Origin: Bactrocera neohumeralis
Taxonomy: Eukaryota; Arthropoda; Insecta; Diptera; Tephritidae
DNA length: 64,000 nucleotides
Assembly (NCBI RefSeq): GCF_024586455.1
Contig: NC_065919.1
Coordinates: 33,828,839 to 33,892,838, forward strand
Direction of reading: 5' to 3'
A program made the translations under genes and the position numbers. Below the pieces are notes generated by a model that was not told the DNA's origin, did no database searches, and saw nothing but the letters and a program-made list of their open reading frames with translations. Below are positions 23,234 to 34,249 of the stretch, piece by piece. Every line of letters begins with the position of its first letter. Within the stretch, counting starts at the first letter, position 1.

Positions 23234-24344
23234 ATGGCCTCTGAGAGTAGTTCTGGGTGTACACCAGAAAATCCTTTTCGAAGGATTTCAAAAATTGCAA
23301 GAACGCCGCCAAATGGCAAAAATGAGGAGTCCACCGTTGTTGGACCAATAAAAAATAGCGAATCTGCTGACAACGAGAACAAGAGTGGCAAATCCGTTAG
23401 AGCGCAAAGTAGAGAATCTACTAATATTTTTGGCAAATTGGGCAAAATATAAAGGAGCTCGAAAATATGATGTCTTAACAGAGACACATAAACCAAGCCA
23501 TGCGAGAGCTTGTAAGCAGCATAACGTACTTGTATGGCAAAACAGAAAATCCCGAAATCCATTCGAAAACACTAATGGCAAGAAACCTTTAGTGAAGTCA
23601 TTAAAACAAATAAACCAGCACCCTAGAAATGGGTAGATGTGGGAAAAAAGCCCATGGAGAAGAGAATTAGGTCGAAAACAGACGCTATAATTCTAACAAA
23701 AAAGGACGGCGCCTCGTATGCAGACATCCTTCGTAAAATAAAGGTGACAGTGGCATCGAGGAACTGGGTTCAAACGTGATCAACATTAGGAAAACTCTCA
23801 AAGGAGACCTGCTCATAGAGCTAAAAAGCCAAGGAGACAAAAGAGCTGAAACTTTTCAGAGCGCCCTAGAGGGAGTGGTTGGCGAGATGGCTGTAGTACA
23901 ACCAAAAACACACAACGTCACTACAATGTGCAAAGATCCGGTTGAGATAACTACTCCTGAAGAATTTTGCTGCACATTATGCGCTAATGTTAAAAATATG
24001 CGGAAAACAAGAAGCGGCACTCAAATAGCCCTTATATCCCTGCGTGCCCAAGATGCCAAGATTGCCCTTAAAGTTGGCAAAGTAAAGATCGGGTGATCGA
24101 TATGTCGCCTCCGGGAGTACTCCCTATTTCCCGCTGTTACAGATGTTTCCATCCAGGCCACATGGCGCGTAAATGTTGCAGTCTGACCGACAGGTCTTCT
24201 CTTTGCACACGTTGTGGAAGCGCGGGACATGTTGCAAAAGTATGCACTAACACACCGAATTGCATGCTCTGCAAAGGAAAACATTCGGTTCTAAGTACGA
24301 CTTGCCCCAAATACGTCGAGTTACTAAAGACAATCGAGAAATGA
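23234..24344 (+). pseudogene. R1-type LINE ORF1 (gag-like, zinc knuckles)
   Basis: Starts MASESSSGCTPENPF. A KELENMM..RHINQAMRELV helix follows after a frameshift, then the NVINIRKTLKGDLLIELK and TPEEFCCTLCANVK regions. It ends with three Cys/His knuckles (CYRCFHPGHMARKC, CTRCGSAGHVAKVC, CMLCKGKHSVLSTTC) and the stop at 24342-24344. The stop overlaps the ORF2 start as ATGA, a layout that suggests coupled translation in live relatives. At least three frame breaks. Confidence 0.8.
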
Positions 24345-27029
24345 GAATATTGCAGTTGAACTTAAACCACTGCGCTGCAGCACAAGCTCTGCTGCAACAA
24401 ACCGTAATAGAAAGCAACATTGATGTCGCCTAACTGAGTGAGCAATATTCCCAACGTTCGGAAAGCACTTGGATTACAGACAGAAGTGGCAAAGCAGCAA
24501 TATGGTTCTGCAATGGACAAACATTCACATCTTGCTGCAGAGAAGCAAAAAATGGCTTTACATGGGCGGAAATAGGAGGAATTTATTAAGTAAGCTGCTA
24601 TCCTCGTCCCAGTGCGTCCGTTAGAGAATTTGAAGACTTCCTCCTGAAATTATCCTTCCTGGGGAAGCAGAAGCTCAAACCATCGTGGGCGCCTAGTTCT
24701 AGAATTCCTGGCACAAAAAATACTTACCAAATTCACACATAGTGAACATGGTCTGGAGACCAGAAACCCCCACGCAGTAACACTACACATAAACGAAGCT
24801 GGAAGCACCAGGCGAAGGCGGCGTCCATTTAGTAACCGCATTGCGAAAGGAACTGGTAGCAGTATGTGACATTACAATGCGAAGGACAAAACGTCACAAT
24901 AAGCGAATACCTGTATACTGGTGGAATGAAGAAATTGCCACGCTGAGAAGGCTCTGTCACTTAGCCCGACGTCGCCTACAACGCAATCACAGTGGCAAAA
25001 ACGAAAACCGTTTCAAAGAAGCTTTCAAAAACCAAAAGAAGATTCTAAAGTCAGCTATAATCCGTAGCAAAAGAAACTGTCTTGAAAAGACCTGTAAAGA
25101 AGCGAATATAGACCCCTGGGGGACTGCTTATAAAATCTGTATGTCCAAATTCCAAAATAAGCGGTAGCAACCGAAATGCGCTCCGTTTATGAAGAAAGTC
25201 GTCGAGGCATTATTTCCGACGCACGACCCGATTACTTGCGCTGTGTGACGAAACGAAGCTGTGAATCACCCCCACTGGTTACAGAAGAAGAACTATTGGC
25301 CATAGCTAAAAGAATGAAAAACAACAAAGCGCCTGGTATCGATGGCATACCAAACAGAGCTCTAAAGGTAGCCATAATTTCAAAGCCCACTCTTTTCGCA
25401 AAAATGTACAATGCCTGGAAAGTCCAGCGCCTGGTTTTAATTCCAAAACAAAAAAAAACACCAGACGAACCTTCTTCGTATCGACCTCTGTGTATGCTCG
25501 ACACAATGGGCAAAGTGCACGAAAGCATAATAAGAAAGCGCTTGGAGATTGCAATCCAGGAAGCCGGCGGACTATCAGAAAGCCAATACGGCTTCAGAAA
25601 CCAGAGGTCTACTATCGATGCACTGAAAGAAGTTGTCGACACTGCGAAAAGAGCAAAAGATGGAAAGGTGGTACAAAAAAATATTGTGCGCTGATCACCC
25701 TGAATGTGAAGAATGCATTCAACTCTGCTAAATGGAAAAATATATTCGAAGCTCTATATGCAATACGCGCCCCTCAGTACCTCATAAATATCGTTATGAG
25801 TTATTTTAAAAATAGAAGGCTGATCTACGACACCACCGAGGGCATCAAGAGCTACCCTATTACCGAAGTACCACAAGGTTCTGTTTTAGGTCCTCTCTTA
25901 TGGAATCTAGTTTATGATGGGATGCTAAGAATTCCACAGCCAAAAAACGTTAAGCTAATCGCATACGCGGACGACCTTATTGTGGTAGCAGTAGGTAAAA
26001 AACTTGATGACCTACAAAATAAATGTAATGAATGCATAAATAGTCTACGCCAATGGTTTTCTTCCAAGAGTTTGGAACTGGCACAAAACAGAGGTGTTGC
26101 TCATAAGCACCAGGCAAATTGAGGAAAAAATAACTCTCACTATAGGAGAGTGCGTGATTACTTCACAACCACAGAAGAAGTATTTAGGGGTAATATTGGA
26201 CTCCAAACTGAAATTGAAGCAGCACTTGGCAAACATATGTAGCATATCAAGCAAGTAAGATTTATAACGCCTTATAAAGAATGATGGCAAATAGAGGCTG
26301 TGTGCGCTCCAGCCGCCGACTTCTAATCGCAAAAGCTATGAGCTCAGTTATACTGTGTGCAGTTCCAGTGTGGATACAGGCACTAAACAAAAAAGCATAT
26401 GCTAAACCAATAAATGCGGTGTATAGACTGACAGCAATAAGAGCAACAAGTGCTTTCCGAACTATTTCCAGCGAAGCATCTGAAGCACTAGCTAGTATGC
26501 CGCACATAGACATCTAGGGTGACGAGTTCACGAGATTATATGAGCTATCAGCGCCAATTACAGAAATCCAAAATAAAGAAGAGAGAAAGAATAGCATAAG
26601 TATATGGCAGCAACGGTGGCAAACCTCAACTAAAGGACGGTGGACCCACAGACTTATACCTGACATCCATACGTGGATAAGTAGACAAGATGGGGACCTG
26701 GATTTCCAACTGGCCCAAATATTAAGCGGGCAAGGGTGCTTCAGAGGCTACCTATACAAATTTTAAAATGACGTCAGTCCGTATTGTTCGATGTGTACGG
26801 AGTCAATAGAAGACTCTGAACATGTGTTTTTCCATTGTCCTCTGTTTCTAAACATAAGGGAAAGTTAGAAACAGCACTAGGTGGTAGTTAAACGGTGGAA
26901 AGTTTGACTGCACTTATGTGTCACTCCTCTGAGAAGTGGAAAGCTGTTCGCGAAGCGGCAACTTCCATCATGACAATATTAAGACAGCAGAAAAGGCGTC
27001 AGTCCATCCGTGCTATAGAGGAGACGTAA
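24341..27029 (+). pseudogene. R1-type LINE ORF2 (endonuclease and reverse transcriptase)
   Basis: It opens MRILQLNLNHCAAAQALL, but has an in-frame stop within 90 bp. The endonuclease is cut by a deletion around 24650-24840 that removes the expected DFNAW block. Then come VYWWNEEIATLRRLCHLARR, MKNNKAPGIDGIPNRALK, PDEPSSYRPLCMLD, ESQYGFRNQRSTIDAL, VPQGSVLGPLLWNL and the catalytic YADD (about 25964-25975). A C-terminal region with a Cys/His cluster (CSMCTESIEDSEHVFFHC) closes it. Several frameshifts. Confidence 0.8.
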
Positions 27030-27131
27030 AATCTCCCATGAAGTAATACCTTATCTGGTGGTTCCGTGGGAGAGTCTTGAGTTGGGAGTAGGGTAGGTTT
27101 GGCGGAATAAAGTCCCGCACTCCGGCTTTCG

Positions 27132-27369
27132 ATGCTTCCTCCTACTATAAAAAAAAATCTGGAAGCCAAATTGCCAAAGCCCACATGCTTAAAACTTACA
27201 ACAAAAACATTTTTATTCATGAACGCAAGCACACTTTCAACAAGCAGAGGCCCATTCATTAACCACCATTACATCTCTCCGAGCATGCCTTTGCCTAGAA
27301 GCGGCTTTTCGCGACGATGGCAAATATAAATGAAATCATAAATTGAACAACTTTATGATGTTTCGTTTC
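27132..27369. repeat. Short dispersed repeat
   Basis: Contains ttcatgaacgcaa, aaacatttttattc and agaagcggcttttcgcgacg. Diverged counterparts, reverse-complemented, occur at 31745-32030. No coding support. Confidence 0.5.
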
Positions 27370-27931
27370 AGAGATAAAGAGATCCCCAGCTCTCCTGTCA
27401 CTGGAAATTTGAGAACAATTTGACAATTTACTGGATTGGGTAGGTTTTAACGTTTTGCAATTGGAATGACTGAAACGGCCAGATTGAAATTATACCAAAA
27501 ATATATGTGAACGGAGGAATTTGTTGCCGCCGTTCAAGATCGCTAATAAAAAAGTAAAACAATGAAAATCAAAGAAAGTGCGAAATTTAAATATATTTCA
27601 TGAAACGATTTGCATAGTAGAATTAATTTTCAATTACAAATGATTAAAAACATTTATTAATTGAGAACTAACAGGCTTAATTCACCTTAATATGTACTGA
27701 AAGATCAAAAGTTAGTTGCTTTACTATATCATAAAATCATAAAAATGATTTAAGTAGTTTCGCCAAATATTAAAACTCTAATATATAATAATTTGCAATC
27801 GTAATAAATGAATGGTGTTTTAATTTAAATTCCTTCTTATTTTGTTCGACGGCCATAATGGAAAATGTTATAAAAAACGCTTATTTTGAACCTTTCTCAC
27901 ACTGGAATAAGGTGGGTATCCCATTATCCCT
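27370..27931. mobile_element. M-family MITE, copy M3
   Basis: Left end AGAGATAAAGAGATCCCCAG, right end GGGTATCCCATTATCCCT, with the usual interior (cggccagattgaaatta, ttaatcattt-type text, ggccataatggaaaatgttat). I see no target duplication. Confidence 0.7.
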
Positions 27932-28650
27932 GTTTTAGAAGAGTAAACTCGCATTTTCGCAAACTCGCAAAACAGAGAAAAGATGACAAAAAAGGCAACA
28001 TAATTCTTGTTGATTTAAATTATTTGTCATTTCAAAAATATTTTTCCCTGGCTCGCAAAAATCAGCGTCGATGTGTATGCACGCTCATACATAAACATAC
28101 ATATCTACGCTGATTTGTAGGCAAAGCTGTTAGAGCGACAAGGGAAGCGGTGACAATCGCGGACACATTTACATTGAAATTAGCATTATTTTTCTTATTT
28201 AACACTGAAAATTCTCAATTCTGCTGTTTTCGAGTCCCCTGATGCAAAACTGTGTTGAAACACACTCATAATTTGTCTGCGGTGAAGCTCCCTCATCTCT
28301 GCCGAGTACTCTTGCGAAAAGTTACGATATCTGAATCGTGAAATTTCTCTCTAATATGTACGTTCTCTGCTCTTGATTAAAAAGTATGTAGGTTTATAGG
28401 TACCGCAAACGCTTAGTTTACGAGATATTCTACCAGCATTTCAACAAGCTATTTCACTACATTTCACACATTTTATGCACATTTTCCTCTTCAAATTATT
28501 TTAATTAAATTTAATTGTAAACATTTAAACAAATTCACATTTTACACTTTTTGCAGGTTTTTAAGTAAGAAATTCATATTTTAAAAATTACTTATTACAC
28601 TTGTTGTGGACATCATTTATGTGCTACTAATTACACAGTACAATAGCTAA

Positions 28651-29203
28651 TCTGGGGGTTGAGAAATTTCAAGTCAGGGTGATGGTACTAGGTCAGTATA
28701 GTAAAACCCTCAAAGGGCTTGGGGTTCGTATGTGTCAGTTTTTTTATGAACTTTTAAATTTTTTTTCTTATCCTTTTTGCGGCTCCTTTATTCGCACATG
28801 CATAGCAATTCAATGGATTGTGACCTTCGCCAGGATTAGCCCAAGTCATTGGGATACCGAATGGCATACTTTCACGTCTTCTATTTTTCCAATCCAGCAG
28901 CTTTTACACACTATATTTGGTACCCAATTTTCGTTCACTATAACATTTTGGTTGAAGTATGTACATCTCGTATGTTTGAACAAAATCAGTACTGAAATTT
29001 GCCTTTTTTTTGTGTTCAGACATATCGAGTTATGTTAAACTACGTTTTTGCCAAAATGTTACAACTAAGCGAAAAAACATCAAGATAAGGAAAAAATTTA
29101 AAAGGTCATAAAAAAACTGACACATACGAACGCCAAACCCTTTGAGGGGTTTACTATACTGACCTAGTACCATCACCCTGACTTGGAACTTCTCACCCCC
29201 AGA
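28651..29203. mobile_element. Unclassified DNA transposon, 553 bp, ~120-bp terminal inverted repeats
   Basis: Left end TCTGGGGGTTGAGAAATTTC, right end mirrored (ACTTCTCACCCCCAGA). The repeats continue through gtcagggtgatggtactagg, tcagtatagtaaa and gttcgtatgtgtcagttttt for about 120 bp with few mismatches. The 300-bp interior has no transposase. No clear target duplication, so I do not assign a superfamily. Confidence 0.7.
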
Positions 29204-29454
29204 CAATAATCAAAAAAATGTTCCACAGTGTTATGATGAAGTGGACCGCTGCCATTTGATTCTGAGCAAATATGAGCAATTCGCTGAAATTGCTCTTTAT
29301 TTTGCAATCTTGGTTATTTCACGTTTGTAGATATACATATGTATAATTAAAACATTTTTAATTAAAATGAGTATAAACACTATTTCCGAGCATATGGATT
29401 TAATAAACAAATAAGTAATATTGTATAATCATATTACGTAATAAAATACTTAAA

Positions 29455-29775
29455 TAACCCTGGGAATTGGCGGGATCAGGGATATTTTTTCAAAAACGTG
29501 TTTTACACGAAAGTACTTCAGTCACACCGGGTTTTAGCTTGACCAGGGTTGTTTTTTTAGAGCGCGGCCGAAAAGACTATTACGCGAAAGTACTTCAGTC
29601 ACCCTGGGTACTCGCTCGGCCAAGGTTTTTTTTTAGAGTGCGGCCAAGACCGCCAACGCGGAAAGGAGTATTACGCGAAAGTATTTCACCCATACCGAGT
29701 ATTGGGTCGACCCGGGTTATTATTTTTAGCGCGACCGAAGCCCGCCAACGCAGAAAAGAGAATCACGCGAAAGTA
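29455..29775. repeat. Array of four GC-rich hairpin modules
   Basis: The word cgaaagta(c/t)ttc or its variant recurs at about 29509, 29586, 29677 and 29769, so units are 77-92 bp. Each unit pairs a CCNGGGT..tCGaCCnGGGTT stem with a GCGGCC.A.GGCCGC-like stem and a T-run. Related modules occur in elements A, B and the palindrome at 41794. Confidence 0.7.
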
Positions 29776-30165
29776 CAAACAACGAAAATCCTTCATATTT
29801 GGTTTATAAGATGTGGCAACGCTCGGTTTTCTCATAATTGTAAATACTAACTTTTTTAGCTATGAGTTTGCTAAATGATCTTTACATTAATTTAGTAAGC
29901 TAAAAAATAAAATTTAAATGTGAGCTTATTTCAGTGTTTAAAGTGTATATTTGAATATACAAAATGAAAAATGTGAAAAAATTAGATAAACATTGTGAAA
30001 TACCATGTGTTATTTATACAAATTTTTGATTTTTTAAACCGAATATATTAAATCTTAGTAACATTATTTTTACATATTCCATCTCTGAAGAAGTTCCCTT
30101 ATCAGCACATATCCCATTTATATCGAATTTCGTTGTCAGTAACCGCCCGCCAAAGTAATCGTAAT

Positions 30166-31400
30166 CTTGCAGTTTTTGGATATTTAAATAAAAGCACGAT
30201 TAAAAGTGGTTATAGTTTGGCCATTTAATATTATTTTAATATTTTTTTATGATTTAAAGGAGTTTAAAATAACTGAATTTTGACCTTTTAATACTTAATA
30301 AATTTATTTAAACATGCTGGGTCACAATTAATAAATGGTTTTAATAATTTTCAATTGAATATTAATACGAAGAGACAAAATATATCATCAAATATATTTA
30401 TATTTCGTTTTTCATCAACTTTCGTTGTTCTACATTTTCATTAGTGATCTTGAATCGATCCAGAGAACGTACATTTATAGAGAAGGTTCATGGTGTGCCG
30501 ATTGTCAAAACGTTTTATTATTAGCGGATTTCACCAATATGTATGTACTTAACATGAGGGGGTCGAAAATAGCAGAATTGAGCATTTTCATTGTTAAATG
30601 AGAAAAGTGATGCTAATTTCAATATTTAGAAATGTACGCTTACAGATTCGAGGGTTTACAATGCGTAAACGACTATGGATATCATTTATAGATATTATGA
30701 AAGATATACATATGTACATACATATTAGATATCAAAGTACATAAGTATTCATGTACATATGTATGTGCAATTTGACCTATGTATGTAATGATGAATTCCA
30801 TTAATCATATTTGTATAATTACCTAAATATTATAATTAATATAATTATAATTAATAAAGTTTTGTTACGTTATTATATAGTGTTATATACACATTTATGT
30901 ATTTGTTTGCTTTTGGGCATTAACGTTTTAAAAGACCATGCCGTCGCACAGATTCACATAAGCATGTAAAAAGATTTTATAAAACCATACGCATAATGTT
31001 CACATATTCACATATGTACATATGTAATTTTGTGTGCACGTAAACAAATTTGAAAGAATCATTCGCATAACGTTTGTAAATTTGTCTACACACCAATTTG
31101 TGTGTAAACATAGTATATACACCCATTGTTTCATACAAAAACTCCGTTGTCACGGACAACCAATTGCCGAACTTCACGTTTTATCAAACAGTCAAACATT
31201 GTGTTGTTGGTAGAAAATCCGAGCTGTGCCGAAAAAAATAAACGAATGGCCGCCGATTGTCACCGCTTTCCTTGCCGCTGTACAGCTTCGCCTACACACC
31301 AGCGTAAATATGTATGTTTGTGTGTGAGCTTGCATACACATCGACGCAGCTGCGTAAAAATATTTCAGAATTACAAAATATTTATTACATTCCTTGACAA
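30166..31400. other. Stretch without recognised genes
   Basis: Apart from the inverted-repeat arms noted above, this is AT-rich DNA with (tacatatgta) microsatellite at 30700-30790. I see no gene. Confidence 0.55.
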
Positions 31401-31403
31401 ATA

Positions 31404-31608
31404 CACTCAATCCTGGTTATGTGCCACATTCAAAGATACGGATATTTGTAGTTAGTTAAAAATAAAAATATAATATGGTACATAAGCGAGTGTGGATACT
31501 TAAGCGAGTGGTACTTAAAAAACAATAATTTCTATGTATTTCAAAACAAAAAACCGATTTTGATTTGATTTTCATTTAAGCGGAGTACTACTTAACCGGG
31601 ATTGACTG
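31404..31608. mobile_element. pogo/Tigger-like MITE (205 bp)
   Basis: Left end CACTCAATCCTGGTTATGTG, right end mirrored (CTTAACCGGGATTGACTG). Flanked by TA on both sides (31402-31403, 31609-31610). The interior carries repeated ttaagcgagt(g) words. TA duplication with a CAGTCAATCCCGGTTA-type terminus fits the pogo/Tigger group. Confidence 0.65.
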
Positions 31609-31739
31609 TACACATATGTAAATCAGAGGAATATTGAATATTTTCTTTGAAACATTTCTTTGAAAATCAACAAATAAACTACGTTGTCAATTTTATTAAA
31701 ATATATTTTAATACTTATTTTTACGGGGTTGTCACTTTT

Positions 31740-32226
31740 TCCTTCTCATACATTTTAGAAATACATATATTCAATTTATGATTTTTAGCTTTTGAAATCG
31801 TCGCGAAAAGACGCTTGTAGGCAAGGCATGAAGGCCTGCTTTTATGAATGAATCGAATATGTTTTTTGAAAGTACGTTTGAGTTCATGAATGAAAATTTT
31901 GTTGTTGGGTAATTTAGTATAAATTTTGACGTCTGCAATTTGGCCGCCATATTGGTTTCTGATGCTTTTTCAAACGATTGTTGTTTTTGTAGAACAATAT
32001 TTGTAATTTTTGCGGGTGACATACATATCTACATGTGAACGCATACAAGTATGTATGTTGTGTATGCATTGTTTGTGAGGGAATGTCATACCCACATATT
32101 TACATTTGTACGCATATAAGTACATACATATGTATGATGATGTTTTAGACGATTGTTAGTTTTGTAGAAAAATATTAGAAGTTTTTGCGGGCGACATATT
32201 TACATGTGTATACAGATTAGTATATA
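31740..32226. repeat. Dispersed repeat fragments
   Basis: 31745-32030 is the reverse-complement relative of 27132-27330 (ttttgaaatcgtcgcgaaaag). A second copy of its end (ttttgcgggcgacatatttacatgtg) follows at 32185-32210. Otherwise microsatellite. Confidence 0.45.
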
Positions 32227-32825
32227 TCGGGTGATTTTTTAAGAGCTTGATAACTTTTTTAAAAAAAAAACGCATAAAATTTGCAAAATCTCATCGGTTC
32301 TTTATTTGAAACGTTAGATTGGTTCATGACATTTACTTTTTGAAGATAATTTCATTTAAATGTTGACCGCGGCTGCGTCTTAGGGGGTCCATTCGGAAAG
32401 TCCAATTTTGGGCAACTTTTTCGAGCATTTCGGCCGGAATAGCCCGAATTTCTTCGGAAATGTTGTCTTCCAAAGCTGGAATAGTTGCTGGCTTATTTCT
32501 GTAGACTTTAGACTTGACGTAGCCCCACAAAAAATAGTCTAAAGGCGTTAAATCGCATGATCTTGGTGGCCAACTTACGAGTCCATTTCTTGAGATGAAT
32601 TGTTCTCCGAAGTTTTCCCTCAAAATGGCCATAGAATCGCGAGCTGTGTGGCATGTAGCGCCATCTTGTTGAAACCACATGAGTCAACATTTAAATGAAA
32701 TTATCTTCAAAAAGTAAATGTCATGAACCAATCTAACGTTTCAAATAAAGAACCGATGAGATTTTGCAAATTTTATGCGTTTTTTTTTTTTAAAAAAGTT
32801 ATCAAGCTCTTAAAAAATCACCCGA
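32227..32825. mobile_element. Internally deleted mariner-superfamily element, 599 bp, ~137-bp inverted repeats
   Basis: Starts TCGGGTGATTTTTTAAGAGC, ends mirrored at 32825, flanked by TA duplications (32225-32226 and 32826-32827). The two ~137-bp arms are almost identical, which implies recent movement or recent gene conversion. The centre keeps only the 3' end of the transposase on the minus strand. Confidence 0.85.
32333..32680 (-). pseudogene. C-terminal part of a mariner-superfamily transposase
   Basis: 115-codon open frame starting in WFQQDGATCHTA, the second catalytic Asp block. It continues through WPPRSCDLTPLDYFLWGYVK (third acidic block region), NKPATIPALEDNI and the closing basic tail in the inverted repeat. 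The N-terminal DNA-binding half and the first catalytic Asp are absent, so it cannot act alone. Confidence 0.8.
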
Positions 32826-32827
32826 TA

Positions 32828-33510
32828 CATACATATGTAGGTTTGTGTGTGCATTATTCGTATGGGATGGGAATGTCATACGCATGTATGAACCTATAGA
32901 GCAGCGCGCGCATATTATGTTACTGATAAATGATATTTTGATTTGATATTGATTTGTACGTAAGAATGCATGTATGTAAATACATACATATCTGCAGGAT
33001 AGATGCGTATGAAAGTTTTAAATGATAAAATATGTGATTTATATATATTATTGCTGTAATATATTAAGTTTTTTAGGATATTATGATAATATATCATATA
33101 CATATGTATATGCATACATGTGAAACTATATTACATTCTCAAAGATAAGAAATATTTAAAAAGTAGCTCAATTGCCCATTAACTATAAATACTGCTTGGA
33201 GAATTGCATAATTTAATAAAAATGTTATCAATTTTGCATGATTTCACAAAAATTCGCAAAATTATATTCATATCAATTAATATGATAGCATGTAAGCGTA
33301 TAAAAATATAAACCAAAAGGCCAACATGCGTCTGTAAAAGCAATGTATATTTCTGAGCATAATTTTCATTGAATTCTCAGCTCTGTTCACTCATTTCTGT
33401 AAAAATTTCTCCTGCCGAGCAAAAAGTGGTGAAATCCACTAATAGAAAATTCATGGCTCTTCACAGTTTACACGCTTGTCCGTAGTTGAACCTTCTCTAT
33501 ATTATAGGTC
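32828..33510. other. Stretch without recognised genes
   Basis: AT-rich DNA with catatgtat-type microsatellite. Nothing else seen. Confidence 0.55.
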
Positions 33511-34105
33511 AGGAATAAAGGGTTGTTAAACTTATTCCAGTGTGAGAGCGCTTCAAAATTAGCGTTTTTTATAACATTTTCCATTATGGCCAGATTGAAC
33601 AAAATTACAATTTTTGGGCATTTAAATTAAAACACCCAACATTTAGTATGAATAAAAATTACTATATAGCGGTTATTTATTATATGGAGAAACTATTTAA
33701 ATCTTTTCAAAGAATATTATAACAACTGACTTTTGTGCTTTCAATGGCCAATAATTGGATTTAAGCTTGTTAGCTCTCAATCATTAAACGTTTTTAATCA
33801 TTTTCCATTGAAAATAAAACTATGATGCTTCAAATTACAAAACGTTTCATCAAATACCTTTCAATTTCACAAATTTATTTAATTTTCATTGTTTTTCATT
33901 TTTATAAGTGGTCTTGAACGATGCAACTAATCCCTCCGTTTACATATTTTTTTGGTAAAATTTCAATCTGGCCATCGCTCGTTTCCAATTGCTAAACGTC
34001 AAAACCTCCTGAACTCGATCAACTGTCAAAGTTTAGGTGGTTTTGACGTTTAGAAATTGCTCTCTCACTTCCAGTGAGAGAGGAGTTAAACATCTCTTTA
34101 TCTCT
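33511..34105. mobile_element. M-family MITE, copy M4 (reverse orientation)
   Basis: Begins AGGAATAAAGGGTTGTTAAA and ends TTAAACATCTCTTTATCTCT. The interior matches copy M5 reversed (ttatggccagattgaaca, ttccattgaaaataaaacta). Flanks ttataggtc and ttatacgtt agree at 7 of 9 positions when shifted by one base, so a decayed 9-bp duplication is possible but not shown. Confidence 0.7.
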
Positions 34106-34249
34106 TTTATACGTTCTCTGATCGATCCATTCAACTGTCAAAGTCAGGTAGGTGAGTGCTTCTCTCATTTCCAATGAGAGAGAGAGTTGGGCCAGAGAAT
34201 GTAAAGTCATAGAGAAGGTGCAGGTTCGATATCGAACATTTGTAAAAAT

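Larger units (their letters stand above)
22945..27131 (+). mobile_element. R1-type LINE, near full length but inactive (copy 1)
   Basis: The 5' leader (22945-23233) is followed by ORF1 with CCHC knuckles, ORF2 with endonuclease and RT, and a short 3' UTR ending near 27131 (ggcggaataaagtcccgcac). It shares sequence and layout with copy 2 at 37003-40165. Many stops and frameshifts. The clade assignment (R1 and relatives) is from the QLNLNHC start of ORF2 and the RT style. Confidence 0.8.
28390..30165. mobile_element. Foldback-like element C with array of GC hairpin modules
   Basis: Same family as A and B (gtaccgcaaacgcttagttt, then the tttcacatttt and gctgccatttgat-type blocks). It ends near 30165 with cgccaaagtaatcgtaatct. 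The left end is incomplete. Contains the 28651-29203 insertion and the module array at 29455-29775. Confidence 0.65.
28060..31345. repeat. Inverted-repeat pair flanking foldback-like element C
   Basis: The segment 28066-28165 (gtcgatgtgtatgcacgctc ... aagggaagcggtgacaatcg) matches the reverse complement of 31246-31345. Likewise 28170-28250 (ttgaaattagcat) matches 30550-30610, and 28340-28385 matches 30435-30480. The arms are unequal in length. They look like a larger element whose middle is occupied by element C. No ORF. Confidence 0.6.

Noticed and set aside
28679..29038. 119-codon ORF
   Set aside because: It spans the inverted repeat and middle of the 553-bp element and shows no transposase motif.
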